Assembly (NCBI GenBank): GCA_002104895.1
Contig: MCFG01000451.1
Location: 1-27,500 of the forward strand
Length of the DNA stretch: 27,500 nt
From: Anaeromyces robustus
Lineage: Eukaryota > Neocallimastigomycota > Neocallimastigomycetes > Neocallimastigales > Neocallimastigaceae
Reading direction: 5' to 3'
The notes under the pieces were generated by a model. The model did no database searches. It was not told the origin of the DNA and saw only the letters and a list, made by a program, of their open reading frames with translations. Shown here piece by piece: positions 1 to 10,567 of the stretch (positions within the stretch are counted from its first letter, which is position 1; every line of letters starts with the position of its first letter). The position numbers and the translations under genes are program-made.

Positions 1-250
1 TTGATAACTATAAAAGATATATTAAAAAAGTATTACAAACAATTTATGGATCAAATGAAATTGAAAATAGAATTGATAAAATGATTGAATCTATTTTGAA
101 AATTAAAAAAATATCTTATCGATCGATAATAGAGTAATTAATATTAATAATAATTATAATAATAATTAATAATTATAATAAAAGTATTAATAACAATACT
201 AATAATATTAATAAATTATAATAATAATAACTTATAATAATAATAATAAC

Positions 251-283
<33 letters not shown>

Positions 284-3056
284 TATTAATATTTTATTTA
301 TAATTTTATTTTTTTTTTTTTTTGATTGTAATAATAATTAATTAATTAATTAATTATAATATATATATTTATTTATTCTTGTAATAATAACAATTAATAA
401 TATTTAATATATAATATTATTCTTTTGATTACAATAATAATAATATTTAATATATAATATTATTCTTTTGATTACAATAATAATAATATTTAATTTATAT
501 ATTTATTATTATAATTATACAATATTTTTAATAAAGAGGTGACATTTCAAATGGTCATCTAAATCCAATTTATTCTACAGAACCTACTGAATTGGCAGAT
601 TATGAATACGACATAGAAAATGAAGAAAATGAAATAAATGAAGAAATTGATATTATATTCGGTGAAGTTACTACTGATAATGGATATTATTATGATTATT
701 ATGAAGATAGTAATATTAAAACTTTAAATGAGAAATATCCTTTAATTAATTGGAAATTATATTTTGAAAAAAGATTTAAACACTATGGTCTTGAAATTCC
801 AATTAATGAAGAATCAGTTATTAATATGTATAAAGATTTAGAGTATTTATTTAAATATATAAAAGAAAAATGAAGAACTTGCTAATTATATTGAATGGTA
901 TTATTATTCTTATTATTAATTAAATTGAAACATATAAATTCATAATAAATAAGAAAAAATAAATAAAATATATTTAAAATTATTTAATATTAATACTTTT
1001 ATATTAAAAAAAATAATATTCATAAATAATTTAGGACTATTATTGAAAGAATTATAGAAAGTTCTTATAATTATGGTTATTTAATATCGGATGAACTACA
1101 TGAAATAACAATGGAATATGATTCTTCTTTAAATTCTATTATGAATGATAATATAAAATTTGCAAGTAGTAAATATAATATAGTTTAAATATTAGTATAT
1201 ATAATATTTGAATATTTTTTCTTTTTTATTTTATAATTTTAATTTATCAATTTGTTAATTTATATATAATAATATAAAATATAATTCTATGAAAATGAAA
1301 ATTAAAAAATCAATAGAAGAAAGAGAAAATGAAAATACCAATATATTCCAAGAAAACAATGGAAATTTTACATGTTACGATTTAATGAATAATCATATGT
1401 CATTAGCACTCAGTAAATATTATGCTGAAAAGATATTTACTGAAAATGATAAATCCGAATCAATGAATATGATGGAAAACATTAGAAATGCAATGATTTA
1501 TAGAATAAAAGAATTAGAATGGCTTGATGAATCAACAAGAGAATATGCTATTAAAAAAATTTTAAATATTAAATATATCCTTGGATATACTGATAATATT
1601 TTGAATACTGAAAATCTTTATAATAAATATAAATTTTTTGAACCAATAGAAAATGATGACCCTATGTTTTTAATGTTAAGTCAAGAAAATGTTAATAATT
1701 ATAAAATTTTCCAAAATATATATAATGAAAATTATAAAGAGATTGAAGAACAGAATTATGAAATTACTGATAGTGATCAATCATTTGTTAGTATTTATTT
1801 ATTTTAGAATCATAAATATTATATATTAAATCATTTTAAATAAATAAAAAGTTTTAAAGAAATTAATTAATATATATATGTTCATAAAAAAATTTTTTTA
1901 ATATAAAATATATGTAATTCATATTTTAGATAGTAAACGCGTATTATAGTCCAAATGAAAATTTAATGATTTTCCCAGCTGCTATTTTACAATCACCAAA
2001 TTTTGATATAAATCAACCAGATTACATAAGCTATGGTAATATTGGAAGTACAATGGGACATGAACTTACTCATGCTTTTGATGATAGTGGTAAAAATTTT
2101 GATGCTGAAGGAAAAGAATTTAATTGGGTTAGTATATGTTTTAAAAATTGCAATTAATATATATATATAATATATTTAATAAAAAGTAAATTTTATTTAT
2201 ATTTTATATTAATACTTTAAATAATTATATTAATACTAAATAATATAATGTATTTATTATTATAAAGTGGACAGATAATGATAGTGAAGAATTCGAAGAA
2301 TTTTCTCAATGCTTCATTGATCAGTAAGTATAGTTAAAATGATTTGTTTTTAGTTTTTTAAAAGCTAAATAATTATATAATATTTTCTTTCTTTTTTTTT
2401 TTTTTTTTTATTAATATATATTTTCAATAATATTTTTTTTTATTTTATGTTCAATATAAATTTTTCAATGATCTAATTTAAAACATTTTTAACAATTAAT
2501 TTAGATATAATAGTTATTCATTTGAATTAAAAGGAGAAAAATATAATGTTAATGGAAAGGTAAATAAATAAATAATAATAAAAAATTATAATTTATAATA
2601 AAACAAATATAAAAGTGTAAATATAATGAAATAAAATCCATTCACATTGGAAAAAATAATAATAATATTAATAATAATCGAAATGATTAATTTATTTTAT
2701 TTTAAAATATATATAATTATTAGAGAACTCTTGGTGAAAATCTTGCTGATAATGGTGGATTAGATAGAGCATATGAAGCTTGGAAATTATCCATAGAAAA
2801 TAATCCAGAAAAAGCTAAAGAACGTAATAAATTACTTCCAGGTCTTTCAAATTATACAATGGATCAATTATTCTACATCTATTTTGCTCATTATTATTGT
2901 AATGTAGGTGTTACTGAGTCTGCTATTAGAGATGTACATTCTCCAGGAAAATTTCGTGTTAATGGTTCAGTCAGTAATAGTGAACGTTTTGCTAAAATAT
3001 TTAAATGTCCAAAAAAATCACCAATGAATCCAGATATAAAATGTGTTCTTTGGTAA
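1..3056 (+). pseudogene. M13 (neprilysin-like) metallopeptidase copy A, 5'-truncated by window edge, broken
   Basis: Exons inferred by alignment to copies B-D: 1-133 (end of exon 4), 537-897, 1035-1168, 1278-1786, 1930-2127, 2268-2323, 2505-2559, 2724-3056. M13 hallmarks remain: NAYY in exon 8, GHELTH zinc motif, GENLADNGG carrying the third zinc ligand, DVHSPGKFRVNG (catalytic His and Arg), and a C-terminus ending CVLW. Two lesions suggest a host pseudogene. Exon 5 has a net 5-nt loss near 868 compared with copies B and C, giving a TGA at 871-873. The acceptor before exon 7 reads AA where copies C and D have AG (1276-1277). The family normally encodes zinc-dependent endopeptidases cutting peptides N-terminal to hydrophobic residues. 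Family assignment is sure; loss of function is likely unless the splicing differs. Confidence 0.85.
401..486. repeat. 43-bp tandem duplication in intron 4 of copy A
   Basis: Two identical 43-bp units (401-443 and 444-486), each running from TATTTAATATATAATA to ACAATAATAATAA, followed by a partial third start. It lies inside the enlarged intron 4 (134-536), which is otherwise AAT/TAA triplet repeat. Copies B-D do not show this doubling. Confidence 0.85.
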
Positions 3057-3784
3057 GCAAACTTTATCAAACAAAAAATTTTGTGTTAAATAAATAAACA
3101 TATATAAAAAATATATATATAAATATATATATAAACAAAAAATAATTAGAAAATAAATTAAAGTTAAATAAATATGTTTAGAATAAAAATTAAATAAAAT
3201 TAAATAAAAAATATAAATTAGAAAAAAAATTTAAAAATAAAAAATAAAAAATCATATATAAAAACAAATAGAAATTAAAATAAAAAAAAATAAAAAAAAA
3301 ATAAATAACAAATAAATGAAATTTAAATAAAATAAAAAAAAATTAAAAAATAAAAAAAAAAATAAATGAAAACAATTTATAAAAATAAATAAATATAAAT
3401 ATCTAAATAAAATAATGTCTAAACTAAAATTATTTGTAATAAAAAAAAAGTAAATAACAAACAAATGAAATTAAAATAAAAAAAAAACAAGTAAAAAAAT
3501 AAAAAAAAATTAAATGAAAACAATATATAAAATTAAATAAATATAAATATCTAAATAAAATAATATCTAAACTAAAATTATTTGTATAATTATAGCTTAA
3601 ATTTTTAATTTAAATTTATAAATTATTATTTTAATCGTAAAGTATATATATAAAAACATAATATATTATAATGATAATTAATATAAATATATTTAATTTA
3701 GAATACACACACATATATACAATTTAAATAATTTTTCAAAAATATTTTTGCAAATATATATAACATTAAAAAAAATATATATTT
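3057..3784. repeat. A-rich 3' flank of copy A with internal duplication
   Basis: No gene seen. The stretch is A-rich low-complexity sequence built from AAATAAA-type words. A block ending TCTAAACTAAAATTATTTGT occurs twice (roughly 3300-3441 and 3445-3585), with the words GAAAACAAT and AAATATCTAAATAAAATAAT in both. Equivalents follow copies B (near 9400-9475) and D (near 21490-21535), so this belongs to the duplicated unit. It probably contains the 3' UTR and polyadenylation region; AATAAA-like words are too frequent to choose one. Confidence 0.6.
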
Positions 3785-4300
3785 TTTAAAAATAGATGAA
3801 ATCATCCTTTTTTATTTAATTAACTATTTTCATAAGCTTTAAATATTAAAGTAGTGAAAATTTTGGTATATTTTTGTTTTGTTGTTTTATCATGAATGTT
3901 CATTTTTATTTCATTAATTTTTGAATAATATAAACGGAAATCATCAGAGTAATAGATTATATATTGTTAATATCAATCCAGTTGATATTAAATTTTATAA
4001 TTATTTTTATTTAAAACCATAAAGTTGACCATACTTTGTGGATTTGCTCCTGACATTTAGTCGAAAAAAGATTATGCATCTATTCTAATAGGATACAAAC
4101 AATTATTTTCAATATCTCGAGTACTATTATGAATCTGTAGAGATAACTTGAATAGATGAATCTTTATAACATTGATATCCATTTATTAGTTTATATAAGT
4201 TAAATATAAAATATATTATAATATATTTCTTTCCATCAACTTTACACTAAATTTTATCAATTAAATTCCAACCACCATCTTTATATAAACAAGATGATTA
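3785..4300 (-). pseudogene. Decayed dockerin-gene fragment between M13 copies A and B
   Basis: Read on the minus strand, this segment aligns with the 3' half of dockerin gene 2 (25270-25835). It shares the words GATGAAATCATCCTTTT, CGGAAATCATCAGAGTAATAG and TTGATATCCATTTATT, and the antisense of the dockerin motifs around TTTACAC and CCATCTTTAT. It covers the C-terminal domain and dockerins 3 and part of 2. It has many indels and no open frame. The high-coordinate border falls inside dockerin 2, at the same place as the remnant at 15715-15990, so truncation came before the tandem duplication. It is a remnant of a host gene. Confidence 0.8.
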
Positions 4301-5030
4301 GATGATAATCAAATGAATATAAAATATAAAATATAATATTTTATAATATTAATATTATTAATAATAGTTATAAAATAAAATAATCATATTTAATATAAAA
4401 TATGAAATATTACTATTTTTAAGTAGTTATTATTTATGAATATTTTATGTTTAGTATTTATAATAATAATTTTTGAAAGATTTAACAATAATTATAATAA
4501 TAATTAGATTATTATTTATTATATATATAAGTTTTATTTTATTGTCTTTTATTATGTTTTTTTATATGTTTTTATATACAGAATATTCTATTGTTTTATA
4601 AATATATATTACAAAATTTTTTAAATTAAAAAGAAATATATTTTATAATATATTTCCATTTAAATTAAAAAACCAATTAGAATAACAAAAATTAAATTAA
4701 TTTATTATTTTTATAAAAGAGGAAAATTTTATTTTTATATAATTTAAAATATTAATTGAAGTTTAGTATTTTCTATTTTACTTTTTTTTATATACTTTTT
4801 TTTTTTTATTTTTATATAAAAAGAATTAAAAAATTATTATTAAATTAAAAAAAAAAAAAAAAAAAAATTCTTAAAAATTCAAACAAAATATATTAATTAT
4901 ATATTAATATAGAATTCATTAAAAAATTTATAATAATTATATATATAGTAATTAAAATTAAAAATAATAAATACAAATAAATTGAAATAAAAAATTTAAA
5001 AAAATTTCAATTTCTATCATATATTAAAAA
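4301..5030. other. Intergenic 5' flank of M13 copy B
   Basis: No gene seen. The part up to about 4450 matches 15990-16155 upstream of copy D (both end near TTTTTAAGTAGTTATTATT). The last 300 bp match the 5' flanks of copies C and D and hold the TATA candidate at 4813 and a long A tract near 4845-4866. The block TTTCAATTTCTATCATATAT directly before the ATG is shared by all three copies, with small differences in D. Confidence 0.6.
4813..4821 (+). promoter_or_regulatory. Candidate TATA box of M13 copy B
   Basis: TATATAAAA sits about 210 nt upstream of the ATG, after a T-rich tract and before an A tract. The same word and arrangement recur upstream of copies C (10332) and D (16581). Such words are common in DNA this A/T-rich, so the support is the conserved position next to a conserved T-tract. 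Confidence 0.35.
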
Positions 5031-6473
5031 ATGAAATTCAAAAATATTAGTATTATTATTTCTTTATTATCCTTAAATTTAAAGGTATTTTCTGTACCTT
5101 TAAAGGAAAACAAAGTACATTGTAAATTAGTAAAAAATTTAAATAAACCAAAAAATGTTATCAATGATATTGATATTTTGGAAGACAAAATATACGACAC
5201 TTTACCTGTTGATAACATTGATATTGATACTAAAGTGACTGATATTGTAGATTTGGATATTGAATCTGTTCCAGTTATTGATGCAGATGAAGTAATATAT
5301 ATTAATTTTTATAAAATATATAATATATTTTAATGTATTATTATTATTATTTATAATAAATATATATATAGACTAAAATTAACTATTTTTTCTTCAAAAT
5401 ATTTATTAAATATATTTTAGTGTACTACAAAAGAATGTATTGAAAATTCAAAAAGAATTTTAAGTAGTTTAGATACATCTGTTAATCCTTGTGATGATTT
5501 TTATGAATTTAGTTGTGGTGGTTGGATAGCTGAGGTATAATAATTATTTAAAGTTTATAATAATAAATATTTTTTTTAAAATAAAATAAATTATACTAAA
5601 ATTATATTTTTCTAATTTCATAAATATATTATAAATTTTCTTTTAATTATTCATATTAGAATAATAATCACCCTAATAAAAAACCTGGTTATTCAATTTT
5701 TGATCAGATATCTGATAATGTTCAAGTACGAAAATAAATATATATATATATATATATATTAAATTATATTTTATTAATATATGAATTATTAATTAAATAA
5801 TTCATATATTAATATTTTAAATAATTAAAATTTATTAATTATAATAATATATTAAATTATATAAATCTTAATTAATTTTATATTAGGCTGATTTATTTAA
5901 AATATTAAATAGTGATTACAAGATTAATGAAAATTTAAGTCCAAAAGAACAAGAATATGATGAAAAATTGTTTAATACAATGAAAAAATTTTATACAACG
6001 TGTAAAAACATTTTTAGCAAAACATATAATGGAGATGAAATTTTAATTAATTTCATTAATAAATTTAATATTACTGAAACATTAAACCAACATGATGGAT
6101 TAACTACGTTATTGGCAGAACTTCATAATAATGCTATTAGTACATTTTTTGAAGTGCGTGTATCTAATAGTCATGATTTTCCATACTATATTCCATTTAT
6201 TATTCATAATTATGGAGAAGGAATATTAGAAGATGCTCTTCTTGAAGATGAACTTTCTAAAGAAGGACTTTCATTGGAAGGAGGATTTGAAAACGAAAAT
6301 GAATACAATGAATATCGTCAGAAACAAGAAAGAATAGTTGATAACTATAAGAGATATATTAAAAAAGTATTACAAACAATTTATGGATCAAATGAAATTG
6401 AAAAAAGAATTGATAAAATGATTGAATCTATTGTGAAAATTAAGAAAATATATTCCCGATCTTTAATAGAGTA

Positions 6474-6536
<63 letters not shown>

Positions 6537-8983
6537 TATAATTATAATTATAATAATAAATATAATAAAAATATTAATAATAATATAATAATTATAATAA
6601 TAATTATTAATAATATTTAATTTATATATATATTTATTTATTATTGTAATAATAAAATTAATGATAATAATATTTAATTTATATATTTATTCTTATAATT
6701 GTACAATTTTTTTTTAATAAAGAAATGACATTTCAAATAAATCTCCAAAACCAATTTATTTTACAGAACCTACAGAATTGGCAGATCATGAATATGACAA
6801 AGAAAATGAAGAAAATGAAGAAACTGAATATATAACAGATGGAGTTACTACTGATAATGAATATTATGATGATAAGGAATTTAATATTAAAACATTAAAT
6901 GAGAAATATCCTTTTATTAATTGGAAATTATATTTTGAAAAAATATTTAAATATTACGGTCTTGAAATTCAAATTAATGAAGAATCAATTATTAGAATGG
7001 ATAAAAATTTAGATTATTTCTTTAAATATATTAAAGAGATCAATAATGAAGACCTTGCTAATTATATTGAATGGTATTATTACTATTATTAATTAAATTA
7101 AAACATATAAATTAATAATAAATAAAACAAAATAATTAAAATATATTTAAAATTATTTAATACTAATAATTTTAAATTAATAAAAAAATAACATTCATAA
7201 ATAATTTAGGATTATAATTAAAAATGTTATAGACTTTTCTAATAAATATAGTTATTTGATTTCTGATGAACTACGTAAAATAACAATGGAATATGATTCT
7301 TCTTTAATTTTTATTATTAATGACGATGAAATATTTAAAGAAAGGGATATAGATTCTAAATGTTTCAATTTTATTAATGATAAAATGTCATTGGTACTCA
7401 GTAAATATTATGTTGAAAATAAATTTACTGAAAATGATAAATATGAGACAACAAATATGGTGGAAAATATTAGAAATGCAATGATTTATAGAATAAAAGG
7501 ATTAGAATGGCTTGATGAATCAACAAGAGAATATGCTATTAAAAAAGTTTTAAATATTAAATATATCCTTGGACATACTGATAATATTTTGAATGCTGAA
7601 AATCTTTATAATAAATATAAATTTTTTGAACCAAAAGAAGATGATGACCCTATGTTTTTACTATTAGGTTCAGAAAATATTTATAAATATAATTCTTTCC
7701 AAAAAATATATAATGAAAATTATAATGAGATTGAAAAACAGATTGAAAAAATTATTGATAGTAATCCATCATATGTTAGTATTTATTTATTTTATAATCA
7801 TAAATATTATATATTAAATCATTTTAAATAAATAAAAAGTTTTAAAAAAATTAATTAATATATATATTGAAAAAAAAATTTTTCTATCAAATATATGTAA
7901 TTCATATTTTAGAAAGTAAACGCGTTTTATAATCCATGGGAAAATTTAATGATTTTCCCAGCTGCTGTTTTTCAATCACCAAACTTTGATATAAATCAAC
8001 CAGACTATATTAATTATGGTAATACTGGAAGTATAATAGGACATGAACTTACTCATGCTTTTGATGATAGTGGTAGAAGTTATGATATTGAAGGAAAAGA
8101 ATCTAATTGGGTTAGTATATGTTTTAAAAATTGAAATAGATGCTTATATATAAATATATATTTATTAAAAATTAAATTTTATTTTTTTTATATTATTAAT
8201 ACTTTAAATAAATATATTAATATAATATATTTACTATTAATACTTAATAATATATTGTTATAAAGTGGACAGATAATGATAATGAAGAATTTGTTGAATT
8301 TTCTCAATGCTTCATTGACCAGTAAATATAGTCATAATGATTTATTTTTTTTTTTTTAAAGTTAAATAATTATAAAATTTTTTCTTTTTTTTTCAATAAA
8401 TATTTTTCAATGATCTAATTAAAATATTATTTACTTAGATATAATAGCTATTCATTTGAATTAGAAGGAGAAGAATATAATGTTGATGGAAGGGTAAATA
8501 AATAAATAATAAAAAACTATAATTTATAATAAAACAAATATAAAAGTATAAATAAAATGAAATAAAATCATTCACATAGGAAAATAATAATATATTAGTA
8601 ATAATCGAAGTGATTAATTTATTTTATTTTAAAATATATATAATTATTAGAGAACTCTTGGTGAAAATCTTGCTGATAATGGTGGATTAGATAGAGCATA
8701 TAAAGCATGGAAATTATCTATAGAAAATAATCCAGAAAAAGCTAAAGAACGTAATAAATTACTTCCAGGTCTTTCAAATTATACAATGGATCAATTATTC
8801 TACATCTCTTATGCTCATTCTAGATGTGAAGTAGGTGTTAGTGAATATGCTAATGACGATGAACATGCTCCAGGAAAGTCTCGTGTTAATGGTTCAGTCA
8901 GTAATAGTGAACGTTTTGCTAAAATATTTAATTGTCCAAAAAAATCTCCAATGAATCCAGATATAAAATGTGTTCTTTGGTAA
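5031..8983 (+). CDS. Secreted M13 family (neprilysin-like) zinc metallopeptidase, copy B, apparently intact
   Basis: Ten inferred exons: 5031-5291, 5421-5534, 5660-5725, 5887-6470, 6723-7073, 7210-7774, 7913-8110, 8266-8321, 8439-8493, 8651-8983, giving 860 aa. Residues 1 to about 22 form a signal peptide (hydrophobic [14 protein letters not shown]), followed by an acidic spacer to about 87. The M13 N-terminal domain starts with [10 protein letters not shown] and [14 protein letters not shown]. Catalytic region: NAFY substrate-binding motif (650-653), HELTH zinc motif (691-695), third ligand E755 and D759 in GENLAD, D820/H822 and R828, and terminal CVLW. An extracellular endopeptidase is expected; a cleavable-looking signal replaces the usual type II anchor. 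Odd points: exons 6 and 7 are fused and about 24 residues are missing there compared with D, and HAP replaces the usual HSP. The family is certain; exon borders are inferred from frame and copy comparison. Confidence 0.88.
6477..6536. repeat. (AAT)n microsatellite in intron 4 of copy B
   Basis: An almost pure AAT/ATA triplet tract of about 20 units starts right after the exon 4 donor. Copy A has a similar but interrupted tract (about 225-285); copies C and D have much shorter ones. It explains much of the length variation of this intron. Confidence 0.9.
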
Positions 8984-9590
8984 ACTTAAAAAACAAAATA
9001 TTTTGTATTAAATAAATATATATATATATAAACAATTAGAAAATTTAATTGCAAATAAGCAATTAGAAAATAAACTAAAGATTAAATAAAAGAAAATTAA
9101 CAATCAAAAAAATAATAATTAAAAATAAAATAAAATTAATAAAATATATAAATTAAAATAAAATTTAAAAATAAAAAAAAAAAAGAAAATAAATAATAAA
9201 TAACTAAAAAAAAATTTAAAAGGAAAAAAATAAAAAAAATATATATATAAAAAATAAAAATTTAAAATGAAAAAAAAAATAAAAAAAATATATATATAAA
9301 AAATAAATGAAATTTAAATATAAAAAATAAATAAAAAAATAAGTGAAAATAATTTAAAAAAATAAATAAATAAATATAAATATCTAAAAAAAATAAATAT
9401 AAACTAAAACAATTTATAAAAATAAATAAATATTAATATCTAAAAAAAATAATGTCTAAATTAAAATTTTTTGTAATTATATTTTAAATATATACTTCAT
9501 GGAAAAAATAAAACTTAAATTGTATTTAACTTTTGTAAAATATTTTTTTTTTCATTATGAAATATTAATTAAAATAAGTTAATATTAATT
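8984..9590. repeat. A-rich 3' flank of copy B
   Basis: No gene seen. Low-complexity A-rich sequence, including two close copies of an AAAAAAATATATATATAAAAAATAAA-like block near 9225-9305 and the shared unit word TAATGTCTAAATTAAAATTT near 9450. It corresponds to the flank after copy A. Confidence 0.55.
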
Positions 9591-9800
9591 AAAGGAACCC
9601 TCTTCTACGGTTCTGTACCTATCAAATTAATAGATTAAACAGAAAAGAAAGAATGACTGTTGAATCATGATAACAATTATGAGATTATTTTCTAACTTAC
9701 TTTTACCTTTTGTATGTTAAGAATTACGTGAAATGATAATACTGATGTATTGGTTGTACGAAGATCACATATTTTCTTATTCTTATGATATATATATAAT
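9591..9800. other. Less A/T-rich island of unknown nature
   Basis: About 200 bp with clearly more G and C than its surroundings, beginning GGAACCCTCTTCTACGG and containing GGTTGTACGAAGATCACA. I find no open frame of note on either strand, no splice-linked exon and no tRNA fold. It is absent from the spacers between A-B and C-D as far as I can see. Confidence 0.4.
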
Positions 9801-9814
9801 ATTGAATTTTTATT

Positions 9815-10020
9815 ACTTTATTATTTAATCTTTAAATACTATAATAGTGAAATTTTTGAAATATTTTTGTTTTCATGAAGATTCATTTTTATTTCATTAA
9901 TTTGTGAATAATTTTTGTCATAAAAACGGAAATCATCAGAGTAATAGATTATATTTTCAATATCAAATAAGTTTTCATTTGGAATTAAAGTTAAAATATC
10001 AAATTTTTCCTATAATATTA
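9815..10020 (-). pseudogene. Decayed dockerin-gene 3' fragment between M13 copies B and C
   Basis: On the minus strand this matches the C-terminal domain of the dockerin genes. CGGAAATCATCAGAGTAATAG is shared with the remnant at 3785-4300 and nearly with dockerin gene 2 near 25449, and GGAATTAAAGTTAAAATATC matches the antisense of the VTLI strand. Only the C-terminal domain is left and no frame is open. It marks the same ancestral neighbour as the remnants in the other two spacers. Confidence 0.7.
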
Positions 10021-10567
10021 TAAACTAGTTTTGGTTTTTCTTTTATTAAAAATTTATTTTGTCATTAATTATTTTTTAAATTTCTACTTTATTAATTATA
10101 ATATTTTTTTATTTTTTAATTACAATTTTTATAATTTTTTTTTTAAAAAAAATTTACAAAAATTTTTTAAATTAAAAAACCAATACGAAAAAAATATTTA
10201 AAAAAATAAAAAAATAGAATTTACTAATTTGTTATTCTGAATATAAAAGTAAATTTTTTTATATTTTTAAATAAAATATTAATTAAATTTTAGAGTTTTC
10301 TTTTTTTCTTTTTTTATATTATTACTTTTTTTATATAAAAAGATAAAAAATCTATAATTTTTAAATTTTTTTTAAAAAAAAAAAAATTCTTAAATATAAA
10401 AATATAATATTATATATTAATTATATATATAAATTTCATTGAAAACTATAAAATATTATTTAAATAAATATATATAGTAATAAAAATTAAAAATAATAAA
10501 TAAAAATATAAAAATTAATTGAAATATAAAATTTTAAAAGATTTCAATTTCTATCATATATTAAAAA
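10021..10567. other. Intergenic 5' flank of M13 copy C
   Basis: No gene seen. A/T-only sequence whose last 300 bp match the 5' flanks of copies B and D, including the TATA candidate at 10332 and the block TTTCAATTTCTATCATATAT before the ATG. Confidence 0.55.
10332..10340 (+). promoter_or_regulatory. Candidate TATA box of M13 copy C
   Basis: TATATAAAA lies about 228 nt before the ATG, in the same arrangement (T tract, TATA word, AAGA, A tract) as upstream of copies B and D. Confidence 0.3.

Noticed and set aside
1289-1807. Exons taken as separate short genes
   Set aside because: Start codons within exons and stops just after them are intron read-through; frames and phases join them into M13 genes.
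5024-5218. Minus-strand frame opposite exon 1 (also near 10561 and 16840)
   Set aside because: Antisense of the signal-peptide exon, kept open only because the exon is duplicated and A/T-rich.
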